This document shows positions 1-8,774 of a stretch of DNA of 64,000 bases, piece after piece. Every line of letters begins with the position of its first letter. Within the stretch, counting starts at the first letter, position 1. The DNA lies in assembly GCF_016863115.1 (NCBI RefSeq), contig NZ_BOOG01000027.1, positions 1-64,000 on the forward strand, in the 5' to 3' direction. The stretch is from Sphaerimonospora thailandensis. Its GTDB lineage: Bacteria > Actinomycetota > Actinomycetes > Streptosporangiales > Streptosporangiaceae. The position numbers and the translations under genes were made by a program. The notes under the pieces are model-generated. The model ran no database searches. It saw nothing but the letters and a program-made list of their open reading frames with translations, and was not told the DNA's origin.

Positions 1-2916
1 TGCCTCCTGGATGGCGGCCAACTCCCGGGCCGCCTTGTCCTCGGAACGCTTGTCCGCGGTCGCCCGTGCGATCACTATGGCCTCTCGGGCACAGGCCAAC
101 GCATCTTCCGGCCGATTGAGGAGCCAGTTGGCCTTGGCCAGCAGAGTGAGGCACTCCGGCTCGATATCGCGGTCCTTAGCTGCTCGGGTCAGGGCGAGCG
201 CCTCCTTAAGGTGGTGCTTCGCCGACCGCGGATCCTTGCGCTGGAGCCAGACTTTGGCCAGGAAACGGTGGGACGAGGCCTCCTGGAATCGGTCGCCCGC
301 CGCACGCGCCATCGACAGTGCCTCTTCCAGCATTGCAGTGGCGGACGTGAGATCACCGAGTCCCCGGTAGGCGCTACCGAGCATGCCAAGCGCATGCCGT
401 TCTCCTACAGCCGTACCGATCTCCCGGGCAATCGCCAGTTGTATCCGCGAGGATTCGAGGGCCTCCGCGTACCGCTCCAGGAGGAGGTAGGCGGCACTCA
501 GGTTGCCGAGCGCTCGCATCTCCGCGAATCGGTCCGCCCGGTCGCGGTGAAGCCCCAACTCGATTTCATGGTGGGCCACCGCCTCGGACGGGCGTCCCAC
601 CAGCCCCAACGCCATCGCGACATGGCCGTGGGCCAGTGCCGTGAGCTCCTGATCGCCGAGGCGCTGTCCAGTGCGGAGTGCCTGCTGATTGATCCACAGA
701 TTGTCGTTTCGATGGCCCGCGCGGTACAGGTGCCACATTAGCGAGAAACCTATGTATACGCCCATGCGGGCGACTGCGTCGTCCGCTGATGACATGGCAT
801 GCGAAGCGGCGGCCAGAATGTTCGCCCGCTCACGCTCCAGCCAGGCGTAGGCGGCCTGGCCATCGGTGAGTGGCACCGGTTCCTGCTCGACCTCGGGCCA
901 GGGAGCCAGGACACGGTGTGGGTCCAGCAGCGTCATGGCGAGACGCACTGTCGTTCCGTACTGGCCGAGCGTCCGTTTGAGCGCGTCCGACCGGAGCTGT
1001 TGTGACAGGTGGTCTTCCGCCAGCTCCATCGCGAACAGACGCACCAGATCGTGAAGCTGGAAGCGGTCGCATTCGTGCGACTCAATGAGGTGTGCCTCCA
1101 CGAGGCGTTCCAGCGCTCGCTCGGCGAGATCGACGGGGGCGTCGAGAAGCGCCGCGACGACGTGGGGGGTCACATCCGGCACGTGGAGGACGCCCAAGTG
1201 GGGCAGCGTACGAGCGGCCGTGCGATCGATCGGGCGGGAGCTGCGCGAGAGCGTGTCATGACTCAGCTCCAGGCTCGATCGTACGGCGATGTCCCCCGAC
1301 TCCAGCTCGTGCAGGATCCGGCCCCGGTCTTCGAGCCGCTCGACCAGGTGTCGTACCTCCCAATGCGGCCGGTCGATCAGGCGTGCCGCGGCCAGTCGCA
1401 GGGCCAGCGGCAGGCCGTCGCAGAGATCCACCAGCCGGGCCGCCGCGGCGGGGTTCGCCGCGACCCGCCTCGCACCGATCAGTTTGGCGAGCATGGTGAC
1501 CGCCTCCGAGCGGACCATCATGCCGAGACGTACCTGAGCGCAGTTGTCCACGGCCGCGAACGACTCCCGGCTCGTGATCAGGACCGCGTTCCCCGACGGC
1601 AGATCCAGCAGTGGGCGCACCTGATCGGGGCCGGACGCGTCGTCGAGCACGGCGAGGACGCGCCGCCCGGCCAGCGTGTCCCGCAGCATGGCCGCCGCCT
1701 CGTCGACCTCATGCGGCACGGCCTCGGCGCGCACGCCGAGCGCGCGCAGGAACCTGCCGAGCAGGTCGATCGGCTTCAACCGCTCGACCCCCGGCGTCGC
1801 GCCGAGCAGGTTGGCGTAGAGCAGGCCGTCCGGAAAGTGATCGCCGACGGCGTGGGCGGCCTGAACGGCCATCGCCGACTTGCCGGCTCCCGCGGGACCG
1901 GTGATGGCGACCACGGCCTGCGGCGGGCCGCCCTCCCAGGGAGCCAGCAGTGCACGCAGCCGCACCGACTCATCGGTCCGGCCCACGAACCCGTCCATGG
2001 CGCGGGGGAGTTGACGCGGCACCGGAACCTCGGGATCTCCCGCGTGAAGCGGTGACCGGGAGTCGAGCCTGATCTGTCCCTGATCGGGGTCGGCCGAGTC
2101 GAACGTCGGGTCGCTTCGCAGGATCGCGTGATAGCGCCTCTGCAGGCTCTCACCCGGATCCACCCCGAGCCGCTCCGCCAGGAGTCGGCGGAAGTCCAGG
2201 TAGGCGTCCAGCGCAGCGGCCTGCCGACCGGAGCGGTAGAGCGCCAGCATCAGCAGTTCCCGAGCCCGTTCCCGGAGGGGGTGTTCGCCGACCAGGTCAT
2301 GCAATGCCGGGAGAGCTTCCTGATGACGGCCCAGTCCGAGCAGGATGTCGGCGCGATCCTCAACCGTGATCAGGCGGAGCTCCTCCAGCCGGGCCCGTTC
2401 CGCCTCGGCGAATGGGCCGGGAATTCCGGACAGCGCCCGCCCAGTCCAGAGTTCCAGTGCGGCGTCCATTGCGCGCAGCGATTCTTGGCGGTCGTCTTCG
2501 GCGCGAAGTCGACGGGCCTTGGCGATGCCGTGCTCGAACTCCTCGGAGTCGATCTGAAACCGCCCCTGTGACAGCGTGTATCCTCCCGACCTGTTCACGA
2601 GCAGGGCGAAAGGACCGCGAGGTCCTCGATCCGGTTCCAGTTCTCGCCGGAGTCCGGCGATATAGGTATAGATGCTCTGGGATGCGGTTTTGGGGGGAGC
2701 CTCCCCCCATAATCCGCTGATGAGAGTTTCCTTCGCCACGATCTGACCCGGTCGGGCGGCCAGGATGCACAGGGTGGCCCGCTGGAGCGGAGCTCCGAGA
2801 TCCAGTCGGCGTCGCCGATGCCAGGCGGTCACGGGACCAAGTACATGGAAACGGTGGGCCGGATGCTGGGACTCTTCGTACTCGCCAGCCATATCCATAC
2901 GCCTGCGGATCTCCAT
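1..2916 (-). CDS. AfsR-like SARP transcriptional regulator, C-terminus outside the window
   Basis: The reading frame is open from ATG at 2916 to the window edge (972 codons). An OmpR-type winged-helix domain lies at about residues 20-110 and a bacterial transcriptional activation domain at about 115-265. An NB-ARC ATPase follows, with the P-loop GPAGAGKSAMA near residue 340. From about residue 680 there are TPR-like helical repeats. This is the AfsR layout: a DNA-binding SARP with an ATP-dependent switch, usually activating secondary-metabolite genes. The start is uncertain; ATGs at 2898 and 2892 are also in frame and no strong ribosome site marks any of them. It lies 317 bp downstream of, and on the same strand as, a small secreted-peptide gene, so it could be a target of the XRE-TPR switch. 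The target genes are not known. Confidence 0.88.
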   Translation of the reverse strand, partial: MEIRRRMDMAGEYEESQHPAHRFHVLGPVTAWHRRRRLDLGAPLQRATLCILAARPGQIVAKETLISGLWGEAPPKTASQSIYTYIAGLRRELEPDRGPRGPFALLVNRSGGYTLSQGRFQIDSEEFEHGIAKARRLRAEDDRQESLRAMDAALELWTGRALSGIPGPFAEAERARLEELRLITVEDRADILLGLGRHQEALPALHDLVGEHPLRERARELLMLALYRSGRQAAALDAYLDFRRLLAERLGVDPGESLQRRYHAILRSDPTFDSADPDQGQIRLDSRSPLHAGDPEVPVPRQLPRAMDGFVGRTDESVRLRALLAPWEGGPPQAVVAITGPAGAGKSAMAVQAAHAVGDHFPDGLLYANLLGATPGVERLKPIDLLGRFLRALGVRAEAVPHEVDEAAAMLRDTLAGRRVLAVLDDASGPDQVRPLLDLPSGNAVLITSRESFAAVDNCAQVRLGMMVRSEAVTMLAKLIGARRVAANPAAAARLVDLCDGLPLALRLAAARLIDRPHWEVRHLVERLEDRGRILHELESGDIAVRSSLELSHDTLSRSSRPIDRTAARTLPHLGVLHVPDVTPHVVAALLDAPVDLAERALERLVEAHLIESHECDRFQLHDLVRLFAMELAEDHLSQQLRSDALKRTLGQYGTTVRLAMTLLDPHRVLAPWPEVEQEPVPLTDGQAAYAWLERERANILAAASHAMSSADDAVARMGVYIGFSLMWHLYRAGHRNDNLWINQQALRTGQRLGDQELTALAHGHVAMALGLVGRPSEAVAHHEIELGLHRDRADRFAEMRALGNLSAAYLLLERYAEALESSRIQLAIAREIGTAVGERHALGMLGSAYRGLGDLTSATAMLEEALSMARAAGDRFQEASSHRFLAKVWLQRKDPRSAKHHLKEALALTRAAKDRDIEPECLTLLAKANWLLNRPEDALACAREAIVIARATADKRSEDKAARELAAIQEA

Positions 2917-3233
2917 GTGAAGGGTTGCGCATTCAGTGATGGTCGGGGAAGTCCATGGCCGCATCCGCCATAGAAGGAGATGACGGTTGGTGCGGAGTTA
3001 CCGTATTCCGTAGATCCAGATGCCGTCTAGTTTCTCGGGATGGTGTGGACTCCGGCATCGCAGGTGCGCACAATGAATCGGCGTAGGGCCTACGCGTGCG
3101 ACCAGATCGGAGTCGCGTGCAACCCGCCACGAATATCGCGGCGTTGACCCCGCCCCGGCATCTGCCCCCCGAGTAGGGCCAGCGGGTGAGCACGAGGCGG
3201 GGTGTCGTCCTTACGGGCAACGAGTCGGCTCGG
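2917..3233. other. Intergenic stretch without a convincing gene
   Basis: This 317-bp stretch separates the SARP regulator from the small peptide gene. I see no open frame with actinomycete codon bias or a ribosome site, no repeat and no obvious terminator hairpin. It may be the untranslated leader of the SARP gene. Confidence 0.5.
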
Positions 3234-3362
3234 TCAGCAGCAGGTCGTCACGGCGCTGAGGTGCATGGGTGACGTGGAGGCGCTGGCGGACGTAGCATTG
3301 CCTGCAGTAACCAGGCCAACCGATATCAGGGCAGTCAGGGCAAGCAGTGCGAAGCGGCGCAT
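3234..3362 (-). CDS. Small secreted peptide (42 aa), candidate signalling pro-peptide
   Basis: ATG at 3362 opens a 42-codon frame ending TGA at 3234, with AAAGAGA as a plausible ribosome site. The product starts MRRFALLALTAL, has a hydrophobic core of about 15 residues and an Ala-rich cleavage region (AGNATSASA), and ends SPMHLSAVTTCC. This is a textbook Sec signal peptide followed by only about 14 residues, too short for an enzyme or structural protein. It is divergent from an XRE-TPR regulator, 57 bp between start codons. In Rgg/PlcR-type (RRNPP) systems such a pro-peptide is exported, trimmed to a short C-terminal peptide, re-imported and bound by the TPR domain. That role is inference. 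It could also be a small lipoprotein-like or stress peptide of unknown function. Confidence 0.6.
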   Translation of the reverse strand: MRRFALLALTALISVGLVTAGNATSASASTSPMHLSAVTTCC

Positions 3363-3383
3363 GAGAGTCTCTTTCGTGAGGGA

Positions 3384-3394
3384 CTGACTGTCAG
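3384..3394. promoter_or_regulatory. Palindrome between the divergent peptide and XRE-TPR genes
   Basis: The perfect palindrome CTGACTGTCAG sits in the 57-bp gap between the divergent start codons (3362 and 3420). Its position suits an operator for the XRE regulator that would control both promoters. Function is inferred from position only. Confidence 0.4.
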
Positions 3395-3419
3395 ATCTAC
3401 ATTCTCTCTAGAGGTGCAT

Positions 3420-4718
3420 GTGACCAGTCAAGGTTTGGTCGGCGAGCGGATCAAGATGATCCGTCGGCAGCGCGGTCTCTCGCAGGCACAGCTCGCCCAT
3501 CCGGAACTGTCAGACAGCTACGTCTCCTTGATCGAGAGTGGAAAGCGGACGCCGACCCCCGCTGTCCTGGAACTGCTTGCCCAGAAACTGGACTGCTCGC
3601 TCACCTTCCTGGTCAACGGCGTCACGGCCGAGCAGATGGAGGACCTCGAGCTGGGGCTGCGCTTCGCGCGACTCGCTCTGGAGAACGGAGAGGTGACCGA
3701 GGCGAGGAGTCGGTACGCGGAGCTTCTGGAGGACAACAGCCTGGCGGGCCTGGCGTCGCTGAGGCAGGACGCCAGATACGGGTATGCACTGGCCGCCGAG
3801 GCCTGTGGAGACCTTCCGGAGGCGATCTCCGTTCTGAGTTCGCTCAGGGAGGACGAGACCGAGGGGCAGTCTCCGGAACGCCGTGTTCAGATCGCTCTCG
3901 CCCTCTGCCGCTGCCACCGCGAGTTCGGGGACTTCTCGGCAGCGGTGCGGATCGGCGAAGAGACGCTCGGGTTGGCCTCCAACAGCCCGCAGTGGAACGA
4001 CGACCTGATCGAGCTCGGGTCGACGCTTCTGTCGGTCTACCTCGATCGCGGTGACCTGCTTCGCGCCAGGCAGTTCGCGGCCGAACTTCTGTCGGCGGCC
4101 GAGCAACTGGGTACTCCCCGTGCCATCGTCGCCGCCTGCTGGAACGCCGCGGTGACGGCCGACCTGCTGGGGTCGGGTGAGGAGGCCATGGCCCTGGTGG
4201 AACGCGCGATGGCCATCCAGTCGGAGAACGGCGAGCCGCGCAACCTCGCCCGACTTCGCAGCGCCTATGCCATGTTGCTCTACCGCGTGCGACCGGCAGA
4301 GGTGGCAGCCGCCCGGGATCTGCTCCTGCGCGTGCTGTCGGAGTTGAAGGAGTCCGCTGCGGCCAGAGGGGACATCGCCCAGGCGTTGCTCTACCTCGCG
4401 CGAGCGGAGATGACGCTGGGCCACCCGGATGAGGCGGTCGATCATGCGCACGCCGCCTTCGTGATCGCGGCTGATGGGACGAGTAAGGCCTTGCTCGCCG
4501 AGGCGCACCTGGTGCTGGGGCAGGCGTATTGGATGCGACGCCAGGATGACGAGGCGGCCGCCGAGCTGGGTTCGGCCGCCGGATGCCTGGAGCGTCTCCC
4601 CGCGACGCGAAAGGCCGCCGAGACTTGGCAGGCCGCCGCGGAGACGTTTGGCCGCCTGGGCGATCACGAGGCGAGCGCGGCAGCCTACCATCGGGCCCTT
4701 GCCTGCGTGGGCCTTTGA
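3420..4718 (+). CDS. XRE-family HTH regulator with TPR domain (RRNPP-like)
   Basis: The product is 432 aa if it starts at GTG 3420, which has AGAGG five bases upstream; GTG 3414 is an alternative. Residues 8-65 form an XRE helix-turn-helix (GERIKMIRRQRGLSQAQLA, then YVSLIESGKRTP). The remainder is a series of helical pairs rich in A/L/E spaced like tetratricopeptide repeats (for example YGYALAAEACGDLPEAISVL). HTH plus TPR is the architecture of peptide-sensing RRNPP regulators such as PlcR, PrgX and Rgg, where the TPR groove binds a short peptide. The divergent secreted-peptide gene supports that reading. Plain XRE-TPR regulators without a peptide partner are also common in actinomycetes, so the ligand is inference. 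Confidence 0.85.
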   Translation: MTSQGLVGERIKMIRRQRGLSQAQLAHPELSDSYVSLIESGKRTPTPAVLELLAQKLDCSLTFLVNGVTAEQMEDLELGLRFARLALENGEVTEARSRYAELLEDNSLAGLASLRQDARYGYALAAEACGDLPEAISVLSSLREDETEGQSPERRVQIALALCRCHREFGDFSAAVRIGEETLGLASNSPQWNDDLIELGSTLLSVYLDRGDLLRARQFAAELLSAAEQLGTPRAIVAACWNAAVTADLLGSGEEAMALVERAMAIQSENGEPRNLARLRSAYAMLLYRVRPAEVAAARDLLLRVLSELKESAAARGDIAQALLYLARAEMTLGHPDEAVDHAHAAFVIAADGTSKALLAEAHLVLGQAYWMRRQDDEAAAELGSAAGCLERLPATRKAAETWQAAAETFGRLGDHEASAAAYHRALACVGL

Positions 4719-4754
4719 CGGACCGGCCACCGGGCTCGGTAGCCTGGGGGTGCC

Positions 4755-5363
4755 ATGAGAAAATACTCGTTCGCCACCGTCGCCGGGTTGATCGTGACGC
4801 TGACGCTGGGAGTGGTGCTCGCCCTCCCGGCGTGGGCCCATACTTCGCTCAGGAGCAGTGATCCGGCGAAGAACGCCCAGGTTCAGACCTTGAGCAAGGT
4901 GACCCTGGAGTTCACCGAGTCCGTGCGCTTCCCCGTCGTGGTCGTGCAGGGCCCGGGCGGCAAGCGGTACGAGAGCGGTGCTCCCGTCGTCGAGGGGCCG
5001 AAGGTGACCCAGGCGGTCCTGCCCTCGGTGCCCCCCGGCAAGTACACGATCGCCTGGCGGGTCGTCTCCACCGACGGGCACCCGGTGGAGGGGGAGATCC
5101 CCTTCACCGTGATCGGCTCGCCCGGTGCGTCGGAGGCCGTGCCGGATTCCGCGAGCTCCCAGGGGTCTGAAAGCCCACAGGGCGTCGAAGGCGCCCAAGG
5201 GGGCTCCGGCGAGGCCGCCCCGGCGGCCACGTCGGTGGCCCAGAACGCTCAGGACGCTCAGGACGCTCAGGAGACGACCATTCCCGGTTGGGCCTGGGCC
5301 GTGATCTTCGGGGTCGCCGGAGTCGGCATCGGACTGTTCCTCAGTCTGCGGAAGAGGCCGTGA
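4755..5363 (+). CDS. copC: CopC-domain copper-binding membrane protein
   Basis: This 202-aa protein has a signal peptide (LALPAWA) cut so that His29 becomes the mature N-terminus, the usual first copper ligand of CopC. The CopC beta-sandwich follows (HTSLRSSDPAKNAQ, then VSTDGHPVEGEIPF with a second His). After a low-complexity linker comes a C-terminal membrane segment at about 172-195, so the domain is displayed outside the membrane. CopC proteins carry copper in the periplasmic or wall space. It overlaps the next gene by four bases (GTGA), so the two are translationally coupled, and that gene encodes a CopD/CtaG fusion. Both would serve copper uptake or delivery to cytochrome oxidase. Confidence 0.9.
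   Translation: MRKYSFATVAGLIVTLTLGVVLALPAWAHTSLRSSDPAKNAQVQTLSKVTLEFTESVRFPVVVVQGPGGKRYESGAPVVEGPKVTQAVLPSVPPGKYTIAWRVVSTDGHPVEGEIPFTVIGSPGASEAVPDSASSQGSESPQGVEGAQGGSGEAAPAATSVAQNAQDAQDAQETTIPGWAWAVIFGVAGVGIGLFLSLRKRP
5241..5270 (+). repeat. Nine-base tandem repeat in the copC linker
   Basis: Three in-frame copies of the unit GCTCAGGAC encode the run AQDAQDAQ just before the membrane segment. The unit length keeps the frame when copy number changes. Confidence 0.7.
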
Positions 5364-7354
5364 ACCGGGCCGCGCGCCTGACCGTCGCTGCGCTGTGCGC
5401 GGCGGTCGGCGCCCTGGCGATCACGATGATCCTCAGCGGCGCGGCCACTCCGCGGATCATTCCCGGCCTGCCCGACGAGGGCATGGTCACCCGGTGGATG
5501 CTGCCCATCTCGAAGCTCACCGTGGACGTCTCCGGCGTGCTGACCGTGGGGCTGCTGGCCGCCGCCGCGACCTTCCTGCCCAGCGACAAGGGCCTGCTCG
5601 GCGAGGCCGCCCAGTTGTACGTCAGGGCCGCCTCCTGGACGGCGCTGGCCTGGGCGGCGGGGGCGGCCGGTGCGCTGGTCTTCGGCGCTTCGAACACGTT
5701 CGGCCAGCCGGTCAGCGAGCTCATCGACGGTGCCATGCTGACCAGCTACGCGAGCCAGACATCACAGGGTGTCGCGCTCACGCTTGTCGTTCTTTTCGGC
5801 GTCGCCATCGCCCTGTTCGCCCGGAACGCGATCACCGCGGGTGTCGCCGCCGGACTGCTGGCCCTCGCGCTCGTGACGCTCCTCCCGCCGGCCCTCACCG
5901 GTCACTCCGCCTCGTCGCCCAACCACGGGCTCGCCACCACCTCGGTCGCGTTCCACCTGCTGTTCCTGGCACCGTGGGTGGGTGGGCTGGCCGTCCTGTC
6001 CGTGCACGCGCTGCGTGGAGAACGTCACCTCGCCGTCGCGGCCGACCGGTTCTCCCGCATGGCGTTATGGTGCTTCATCGGCGTCGGAGTGTCCGGCCTC
6101 GCCAGCGTCGCCGCCCGGCTCGCCTCGGTCGACGCCCTGTTCACCTCGTCGTACGGCCTGATCCTGCTGGCCAAGATCGCCGCGTTCGTGCTGCTCGGCT
6201 TCGTGGGATGGCGGCATCGCAGGCGGACCCTGCCCCGCCTGGCCTCCGGCGAGCCGCACGCGTTCCTGGCACTGGCGCTCGGTGAGATCCTGGTGATGGC
6301 GGCCACGATGGGCCTGGCCGTCGCGCTGTCGCGCACCGCTCCGCCGCCGGTCGAGGTGCCGCTGGACCGGGCGTTCGAGCTGCTCGGCTACCTGGTGCCG
6401 CCTCCACTGACCTTGGGCAACCTGCTGGCGCTGTGGTGGCTCGACCTGTTCTTCGCCGCGCTCGCCGTCGTGCTGGCCGGGCTCTACGTCGCCGGAGTCG
6501 TACGGCTCTACCGCCGCGGCGACCGCTGGCCGTGGGGACGCACGGTCAGCTGGCTCCTCAGCATCGTGATCTTGGTGTTGACGACCCAGAGCGGTGTCGC
6601 GCGCTACGGGCCCGTGCTGTTCAGCGTGCACATGACCCAGCACATGATCCTCTCGATGCTGATCCCGATCTTCCTGGTGCTGGGCGCGCCCGTCACGCTC
6701 GCGCTGCGCGCGCTCAGGCCGGCGGTACGGAAGGGCGACCGGGGGCCCCGTGAATGGATCACGGTGATCCTGCACAGCCGGGTCGTCAAGTTCTTCACTC
6801 ATCCCGCCATCGCGACGGCGATCTTCATCGTCTCCACGTTCGCGCTGTACTTCACTCCGTTGTTCGCCTCCGCGATGCAGGAGCACATCGGGCACATCGC
6901 GATGATGGTGCACTTCCTGCTCAGCGGCAGCCTGTTCTTCTGGGTGATCATCGGGGTCGACCCCGCGCCGAACAAGTTGCCCCACTTCGGGCGTCTGCTG
7001 CTGCTCATGGTCACGATGCCGTTCCACGCGTTCTTCGGGATCGCCGTGATGAGCATGGGCGCCGTCCTGGCCGCCGACTACTACGGTCAACTCGGCCGGA
7101 CCTGGGGGGTCTCCTCCCTGGCGGACCAGGAGACCGGCGGAGCGATCGCCTGGGCCTTCGGCGAGGTCCCGACGCTGATCGTGCTGCTGGCGCTCGGCTT
7201 CCAGTGGTGGCGTGCGGACGATCGGGCGGCCCGCCGGGCCGAGCGGCGGGCCGACGCCGTCGCCGCGAAGACCGGCGGCACCGGTGACGCGGATCTCGAC
7301 GCCTACAACGACTACCTGGACAAGCTGAACAAGCGGGACGCGACGGCGGAGTAG
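5360..7354 (+). CDS. CopD / cytochrome c oxidase assembly (CtaG) fusion protein
   Basis: The GTG at 5360 overlaps the copC stop, giving 664 aa. The N-terminal half (about 1-320) is a multi-helix CopD-type copper permease domain. The second half (about 340-620) matches the caa3-type CtaG family, with the His-rich stretches VHMTQHMILSMLIP and EHIGHIAMMVHFLL in membrane helices. The tail is charged and cytoplasmic. Such CopD-CtaG fusions are common in actinobacteria and are thought to bring copper to cytochrome c oxidase. Coupling to copC supports a two-gene copper-delivery operon. No copper-responsive repressor gene is adjacent. Confidence 0.9.
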   Translation: MNRAARLTVAALCAAVGALAITMILSGAATPRIIPGLPDEGMVTRWMLPISKLTVDVSGVLTVGLLAAAATFLPSDKGLLGEAAQLYVRAASWTALAWAAGAAGALVFGASNTFGQPVSELIDGAMLTSYASQTSQGVALTLVVLFGVAIALFARNAITAGVAAGLLALALVTLLPPALTGHSASSPNHGLATTSVAFHLLFLAPWVGGLAVLSVHALRGERHLAVAADRFSRMALWCFIGVGVSGLASVAARLASVDALFTSSYGLILLAKIAAFVLLGFVGWRHRRRTLPRLASGEPHAFLALALGEILVMAATMGLAVALSRTAPPPVEVPLDRAFELLGYLVPPPLTLGNLLALWWLDLFFAALAVVLAGLYVAGVVRLYRRGDRWPWGRTVSWLLSIVILVLTTQSGVARYGPVLFSVHMTQHMILSMLIPIFLVLGAPVTLALRALRPAVRKGDRGPREWITVILHSRVVKFFTHPAIATAIFIVSTFALYFTPLFASAMQEHIGHIAMMVHFLLSGSLFFWVIIGVDPAPNKLPHFGRLLLLMVTMPFHAFFGIAVMSMGAVLAADYYGQLGRTWGVSSLADQETGGAIAWAFGEVPTLIVLLALGFQWWRADDRAARRAERRADAVAAKTGGTGDADLDAYNDYLDKLNKRDATAE

Positions 7355-7400
7355 CGGCTCCCCGATCTCACCGTCAGGGTCCACAGGCCCGAATGACCGG

Positions 7401-8249
7401 TCAGGGGAGCGTGAGGATCTCGCGGCCCGAGTCGGTGACCAGGATCGTGTGCTCGAACTGGGCGGTGCGCTTGCGGTCCCTGGTCACGGCCGTCCACTGA
7501 TCGGGCCAGATCTCGTAGTCGATGGTGCCGAGCGTGAGCATCGGCTCGATCGTGAACGTCATCCCCGGCACCATGGTCACCGGCAGGGACGGATCGTCGT
7601 AATGCGGGACGATCAGTCCGGAATGGAAGGCCGCGCCGATGCCGTGGCCGGTGAAGTCGCGGACCACGCCGTACCCGAAGCGCTTGGCGTAGGCCTCGAT
7701 CACCCGGCCGACGATGTTGAGCTGCCGTCCGGGGGCGACCGCCTTGATCGCCCGCATCATCGCCTCACGGGTCCGCTCGACCAGCAGCCGGGACTCCTCG
7801 TCGACCTCGCCCACCAGGAACGTCGCGTCGGTGTCGCCGTGCACGCCGCCGATGTAGGCGGTGATGTCCACGTTGACGATGTCGCCGTCCCGCAGCACGG
7901 TGTCGTCCGGGATCCCATGACAGATCACCTCGTTGATGGAGGTGCACAGGGACTTGGGATAGCCGCGGTAGCCCAGCGTCGAGGGGTAGGCATCGTGGTC
8001 ACAGAGGAACTCGTGGCCGATGCGGTCGAGCTCGTCGGTGGTCACGCCGGGGACGGCGTGTTTGCCGACCTCCTCCAGGGCCTGCGCCGCGATACGTCCG
8101 GCGATCCGCATCCTTTCGATGGTCTCCGGGGTCTGGACGTCGCTGTCGCCCCTCTTGGGTTCGGCCTTCCCCACGTACTCCGGCCGGACGATATGGGCGG
8201 GGACCTTGAGGGTGGGCGAGATACGCCCTGGGCGGAGCAGCGTCGTCAT
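7401..8249 (-). CDS. map: Methionine aminopeptidase, type I
   Basis: This 282-aa enzyme removes the initiator methionine from nascent proteins. All metal ligands and the substrate-handling His of the pita-bread fold are visible: His111 in CHGIPDD, Asp128, Asp139, His202 in FTGHGIG, Glu235 in FTIEPML and Glu266 in QFEHTI. The 40-residue N-terminal extension before the catalytic domain is typical of actinobacterial MetAP isoforms. The start is ATG at 8249; the frame stays open further upstream but that part lacks family similarity. It converges on the copper operon with a 46-bp gap. Confidence 0.95.
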   Translation of the reverse strand: MTTLLRPGRISPTLKVPAHIVRPEYVGKAEPKRGDSDVQTPETIERMRIAGRIAAQALEEVGKHAVPGVTTDELDRIGHEFLCDHDAYPSTLGYRGYPKSLCTSINEVICHGIPDDTVLRDGDIVNVDITAYIGGVHGDTDATFLVGEVDEESRLLVERTREAMMRAIKAVAPGRQLNIVGRVIEAYAKRFGYGVVRDFTGHGIGAAFHSGLIVPHYDDPSLPVTMVPGMTFTIEPMLTLGTIDYEIWPDQWTAVTRDRKRTAQFEHTILVTDSGREILTLP

Positions 8250-8291
8250 GCGGACAAGTCTAGTTCCGCCGCGAGGGGGCACGATTAGGGC

Positions 8292-8471
8292 GTGAGCGAT
8301 CAATGGTGGTTCTGCCTGAAGCACATGCGAGTCGAACCCGAGAAGGGATGCCCCAACAAGGACCGGCTCGGCCCCTACGAGTCGGAGGACGTCGCCGCCC
8401 ATGCCCTGCGGCGGGCGGCGGAACGCGACAAGGCCTGGGCGGAGCAGGACAGGGAGTGGGAAGGAGACTGA
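8292..8471 (+). CDS. Small conserved actinobacterial protein (59 aa)
   Basis: GTG at 8292 opens a 59-codon frame. The product begins [20 protein letters not shown] and ends in a charged helix rich in Ala, Arg, Asp and Glu. It is hydrophilic, with two cysteines near the start that could bind metal. I recall similar short proteins in many actinobacteria, next to map or elsewhere, but know no function. It is divergent from map and converges on a small membrane-protein gene five bases away. Confidence 0.65.
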   Translation: MSDQWWFCLKHMRVEPEKGCPNKDRLGPYESEDVAAHALRRAAERDKAWAEQDREWEGD

Positions 8472-8475
8472 CCGG

Positions 8476-8754
8476 TCACGGGCCGGGCCGCCTCCCCGCC
8501 GCGTGCCCGGCCGCGCGTCTGGCCGCGACCCGGCCGATGGCCACGACCCCGACCCCGCCCCACACCATGTTGAGGATCGCGGACGGCCAGGCCGAATGGT
8601 ACGCACTGTTGATCATCAGTGCGATCCCGCCGCCGAGGTTGAGCAACTGGTACGGCAGCCCGTCCCCGGCCAGTTTCCGCGCCGACACCATCGCGTAGCC
8701 GTACAGGAGCACCACGGCCCCGATCATGCCGATGATCGTGATGAGAGTGGACAT
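8476..8754 (-). CDS. Small membrane protein, CBU_0592-like
   Basis: The 92-aa product consists of three predicted membrane helices: [20 protein letters not shown], a glycine-rich second helix ([18 protein letters not shown]) and [15 protein letters not shown]. This matches small integral membrane proteins of the CBU_0592 type (function unknown). ATG 8754 is preferred over GTG 8760 because AGGGAG lies seven bases upstream of it. The gene lies 20 bp downstream of the next minus-strand gene and is probably co-transcribed with it. Confidence 0.7.
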   Translation of the reverse strand: MSTLITIIGMIGAVVLLYGYAMVSARKLAGDGLPYQLLNLGGGIALMINSAYHSAWPSAILNMVWGGVGVVAIGRVAARRAAGHAAGRRPGP

Positions 8755-8774
8755 CGTCACGCTCCCTCACTCGC

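Noticed and set aside
2933-3220. A 95-codon minus-strand frame between the SARP and peptide genes
   Set aside because: No ribosome site, no recognisable motif and a composition like random high-GC DNA.
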